Shown here in pieces: positions 22,338-22,830 of a stretch of DNA of 22,830 bases (positions are counted from its first letter, which is position 1; every line of letters begins with the position of its first letter). Origin of the DNA: JBAWAP01 sp049589355 (GTDB lineage: Bacteria; Chloroflexota; Anaerolineae; VGOG01); NCBI GenBank assembly GCA_049589355.1, contig JBAWAP010000271.1, positions 1 to 22,830 on the forward strand. The letters are read 5' to 3'. A program made the translations under genes and the position numbers. A model generated the notes under the pieces. It was not told the origin of the DNA. It did not search any database and saw nothing but the letters and a program-made list of their open reading frames with translations.

Positions 22338-22830
22338 ATGGAGAAGAAAGGACGAGTTTTCTCAGGTGCGCGGCCCACGGGCCGCCAGCATCTGGGCAAT
22401 TACCTTGGCGCTATCCGAAATTACGTGGCCTTGCAGGATGACTACGACTGCGTCTACTGCGTGGTTGATCTGCACGCCCTGACTACTTTGCAGGATACCG
22501 AGTACCTTAGGGAGCACACCTCCGAGATGGTACTGGACTGGCTGGCGGCGGGGATGGACTCAGAGAGCACTATCATCTTCGTCCAGTCCCACGTGCCCCA
22601 GGTGACGGAGCTGCATACCATCCTGTCTATGGTCACGCCTATGGGCTGGCTTACCAGGCTCCCCACCTTCAAAGAGAAGGTCCGTCAGCAGCCCGATAAC
22701 GTAAACTATGGCCTGCTGGGATACCCGGTGCTGATGGCCGCTGACATCACCCTATACAAGGCCGACGTAGTGCCCGTGGGCGAGGACCAGGGTCCTCACC
22801 TGGAGTTCACTCGCGAGATCGTGCGTCGCT
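22338..22830 (+). CDS. trpS: Tryptophanyl-tRNA synthetase (3' partial)
   Basis: The frame is open from ATG 22338 to the right edge (164 codons). This is the N-terminal part of a class I synthetase that charges tRNA-Trp. TGRQHLGNYLGA (14-25) contains the HIGH-type ATP motif HLGN. VVDLHALT, ADITLYKADVVPVGEDQ and PHLEFTREI match TrpRS. The first residues read FSGARPTG where SGIQPTG is common. GGGAGG at 22322-22327 is ten bases before the ATG, slightly far. The 87-base gap after hepT shows no clear promoter or attenuator. Confidence 0.96.
   Translation, partial: MEKKGRVFSGARPTGRQHLGNYLGAIRNYVALQDDYDCVYCVVDLHALTTLQDTEYLREHTSEMVLDWLAAGMDSESTIIFVQSHVPQVTELHTILSMVTPMGWLTRLPTFKEKVRQQPDNVNYGLLGYPVLMAADITLYKADVVPVGEDQGPHLEFTREIVRR

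Overview
The window looks like a chromosomal segment of a Chloroflexota (Anaerolineae-like) bacterium. Grounds for this: extracytoplasmic glycosidases on long Pro/Thr linkers, the mix of cell-envelope and tRNA-modification genes, many small toxin-antitoxin type genes, and abundant short dispersed repeats. The taxonomic call is inference; no rRNA is present. Most of the window is one long minus-strand block, with plus-strand genes at both ends.

Layout. (1) 1-2744 (+): two tandem paralogous clan-A glycoside hydrolases, the first cut by the left edge. (2) 2811-3846 (+): promoter and tRNA-Val(CAC), then an unrecognised membrane protein. (3) 3991-4626 (-): two small genes (antitoxin-like protein, basic membrane-anchored protein) with their own promoter. 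(4) 4638-7963 (-): murJ, rfaE2, rfaE1. (5) 7964-9034: repeat-rich region with an antitoxin-like gene broken by an in-frame stop. (6) 9012-14632 (-): probable operon vapB-vapC-tsaC-M50 protease-rpiB-GT4-[GT9+WecG fusion]-nucleotidyltransferase remnant. (7) 14650-19733 (-): operon tsaE-tsaB-rimI-(decayed toxin-antitoxin pair)-udg-prfA-prmC, bounded by a clear promoter and a clear terminator. (8) 19747-22830 (+): G-rich palindrome, ugd, acpS, mntA-hepT, and trpS running off the right edge.

How the genes work together. The envelope theme is strong: lipid II flippase, ADP-heptose synthesis, a GT9 heptosyltransferase-like enzyme fused to a WecG/TagA transferase, a GT4 enzyme and UDP-glucose dehydrogenase. 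The translation theme is also strong: t6A synthesis (tsaB, tsaC, tsaE), release factor 1 and its methyltransferase, rimI, trpS and tRNA-Val. Five toxin-antitoxin type loci lie between these genes; two look intact (vapBC, mntA-hepT) and the others are orphaned or decayed.

Most unusual signal. At least six arrays of 7-bp tandem repeats lie between or inside genes. Inside genes they stay in frame and encode 7-residue peptide repeats in murJ, in the GT4 gene and in the GT9-WecG gene, where one array forms the linker between the two fused enzymes. Two arrays carry the same CTGAG...CCGAAGG element in the middle, and that element also occurs alone elsewhere in the window.
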